Below are positions 62,283 to 64,000 of a stretch of 64,000 nucleotides of DNA, piece after piece. This DNA comes from Amoebidium appalachense. Lineage: Eukaryota; Ichthyosporea. The stretch's first letter is position 1. Every line of letters starts with the position of its first letter. The stretch is taken from positions 2,046,001-2,110,000 of the forward strand of contig CAVNZM010000018.1 of NCBI GenBank assembly GCA_963693365.1, given 5' to 3'. Below the pieces are notes generated by a model. That model made no database searches. It saw only the letters and a program-made list of their open reading frames with translations, and had not been told where the DNA came from. A program made the position numbers and the translations under genes.

Positions 62283-62438
62283 ACCACCACCACCACCACA
62301 CACACACACTTCCCCCTCCCCGGGCGCCTTCCCCGTCTCTCTCCCTTTCCCTGTTCCCACTTCCCTTTGCGCGTTTTCTGCGCTTTCCCTCTCTCTCGCT
62401 CTCTCACTCTCACTCTGACTCATTCACTCTCTCCCATT

Positions 62439-62470
<32 letters not shown>

Positions 62471-63142
62471 TTCTCCCCCCCCCCCCCCCCCCCCCCCTTT
62501 TCCCTCCCTCCCTCCTTCCCTCCCCTTCCCCCACCCCCCCCCCCCCCCCCCCCCCCCCCCTCTCTCTCACCACCCACTCACCCATGCTCACAAATTTGAG
62601 ACCTATGCCGTCATCTCGGGCAAAGACATCACTATGACGCCGACACGATATTAGTACACACAGCCCATTTTTGCGTTGCTATGTTTGGCTCTGCCCATAT
62701 ATAGGTGTATAGTCTTTAAGTTCTCTACCCACATGTGAGGTGACCTGCCGTTAAGGCTTTGCCTATCTATAGTGTGTTTTTCCTTGATTGACCAGATTTT
62801 GGGACACCTTTAAACTACATTATTGTCTCATTGAATTCCTTGTTTTGCATTTACATGGCCCTTACCTCTCATATCAACCCTTCATCCACTCATCCCCCCT
62901 CCCCCCCCCCTCCCCCCCCCCCCCCCCTCCCCCAGCCAACACCATCACCACCACCTAAAAAAAATAAAAAAATAAAAATAAAAATAAAAAAACACAGGAA
63001 GTGACGCAAAGCCGCCGTTCTTTCAACAGTATTCAAGGGCTTTTCACAGAGGCAATTGCGGCAAAACAAAAAATCGACGAATCACTCAAGTATATAACCC
63101 TCCCCCCCCCCCCCCCCCAAAAAAAAAAAAAAAAAAAATGCC

Positions 63143-63183
<41 letters not shown>

Positions 63184-63374
63184 TCTGAGTTCATTTTGCA
63201 TACGAGATGAATGAGCCGAAGCTCGGTCACTTGTGGATGACTTGTTTCTCTTCCCATGGAGAATGGGCTATACTTATGTTATATTTTAAAAAAGATAAAA
63301 ATTAACTATTGTAATAATTTATTAACGTCTCGACCAGTAACACTTGATTTCTCCTCCACAGGGCAAAGAGGTGA
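59395..63374 (+). CDS. BORCS8: BORC complex subunit 8 homologue, five exons
   Basis: BORCS8 is a small subunit of BORC, the lysosome-surface complex that recruits ARL8 and kinesin to position lysosomes. Exons: 59395-59536, 61301-61413, 62128-62202, 62998-63089, 63362-63374. All junctions are GT/AG and in phase, total 435 nt (144 residues; human 119). Exon 2 carries the diagnostic block DDIYLLANEPSVGLYRVYEH (human ESVYVLANEPSVALYRLQEH). Exon 3 reads KIQGCIFDVDYAISTI (human QSQGAIYTVEYACSAV), and exon 4 SFNSIQGLFTEAIAAKQ (human YFRSVEGLLKQAISIRD). Exon 1 encodes an acidic, helical N-terminus (ATLEAERLARLQAA). The final exon adds only three codons and the stop, and is the least certain. Introns are filled with poly-C and (CA)n. 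Confidence 0.88.
60583..60668 (+). repeat. (GT)n tract in BORCS8 intron 1
   Basis: About 85 bp of GT preceded by (TTG)n. The same intron also holds several poly-C runs (about 59935-59972, 60171-60333, 60491-60517), a poly-G run (about 60789-60827) and a (CA)n run that ends in the exon 2 acceptor. Confidence 0.9.
61148..61300 (+). repeat. (CA)n run ending in the BORCS8 exon 2 acceptor
   Basis: CA repeats (about 61148-61224) continue with interruptions directly into CACACACACAG at the exon 2 boundary (61300). The microsatellite therefore forms the acceptor itself. Confidence 0.85.
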
Positions 63375-64000
63375 GCAGAAGCCACAGGGATTTCTACCCT
63401 TGCTTTGAATCTAGCAGAGGAGGGCTGTAGGCGAGAATTTTTAATCTTCGAATGAGCATATCCCTATGTTATTTAGGCATTTCTACCTGAAATCATTATT
63501 TCTTCACCCCTTTACCAGTGTACGGAGGCTATTTATGTCTAAATGGTGACTGTAGCTAAGGTAATCGTGTCAGTTATTTCAATTTTGGTCAGTTTGTATT
63601 TTTCCTGGTGTAGATTGAACGGAAAATCGCTATGTACTTTATGCTTTATGCTTCGAATATATCCGTGTATGTAAATGAATGGAGCAATGCCTATAGCCGT
63701 GGGGGTGGTGGGCGGGTTGGTTTTTGGTGTGTGTGTGACTTGGAGGCCTTTGGATGTGTATGTTAAGGCGGAGGGGGGGGGGGGGGGGGGGGGGGGGCTG
63801 GATGCTATTTGCAGGAAGACTGCATAATAACACGGGTGTACAATGAATAAAAGCAGCCAACAAGCTGAATGTTTGTTATCTGCTATCGGTTTCATGTTGA
63901 AATTCCCCCCCCCCCTCCCCCCCCCCCCCCCTTCCCCTCTCCACCTCTCCACCCACCCACCCTTTTTTGTGCCTGTTGTTCGCGGCATTTGTGTCTGTCT
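63375..64000 (+). other. BORCS8 3' flank
   Basis: Mostly unique AT-rich DNA with one poly-G run (about 63772-63797) and C-rich DNA near 63905-63930. AATAAA at 63846-63851 could be the polyadenylation signal, about 470 nt after the stop. No other gene is supported. Confidence 0.45.

Overview
This window comes from an intron-rich eukaryote with a marked excess of simple repeats: poly-G/C runs, (GT/CA)n and (AG/CT)n. Two spliced genes can be read through intact splice phases: a RECQ4-family helicase (minus strand, 33 proposed coding exons, about 31.5 kb) and a BORC-complex subunit 8 homologue (plus strand, 5 exons). RECQ4 with an Sld2-like N-terminus, BORCS8 and tyrosine-recombinase-type retroelements together suggest an animal or a unicellular relative of animals. 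An ichthyosporean-like protist would fit, but the sequence alone does not prove it.

Layout. 0-1 kb: a small secreted protein gene (minus) with a TATA box. 2.8-8.6 kb: a minus-strand gene for a CXC-type cysteine-rich protein whose third exon is split by a complete, apparently recent, non-autonomous LTR retrotransposon (3826-7384, perfect 5-bp target duplication). 10.8-15.8 kb: a PAT/DIRS-type retroelement with textbook split direct repeats (A1-ORF-B1-A2-B2 on the minus strand), encoding RT, RNase H and only the start of a tyrosine recombinase. 15.8-18.6 kb: repeat-dominated intergenic DNA. 18.6-50.1 kb: the RECQ4 gene. Its introns hold two tRNA-Val(AAC) genes plus a tRNA remnant, MITEs (one nested inside another), minisatellites, a family of related ~320-bp intronic repeats, and several arrays of duplicated exon edges. 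53.3-54.9 kb: an intronless, secreted polysaccharide lyase family 6 (alginate lyase/chondroitinase B-like) gene, minus strand. 55-59 kb: intergenic DNA with a ~737-bp tandem duplication and a long (TG)n-(CA)n palindrome. 59.4-63.4 kb: the BORCS8 homologue, with a CRE-like palindrome upstream.

The genes do not form a pathway. RECQ4 acts in replication initiation and DNA repair, BORCS8 in lysosome positioning, and PL6 in extracellular uronate-polysaccharide breakdown. The most unusual aspects are the mobile-element structures and the way RECQ4 introns appear to have grown from their splice sites: many introns start in (GT)n or end in (CA)nG, and exon 11 and exon 25 are each preceded by several duplicated copies of their own acceptor and 5' end.

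All exon boundaries come from reading GT/AG sites and checking phase by hand. No alignment, database search or transcript evidence was available.
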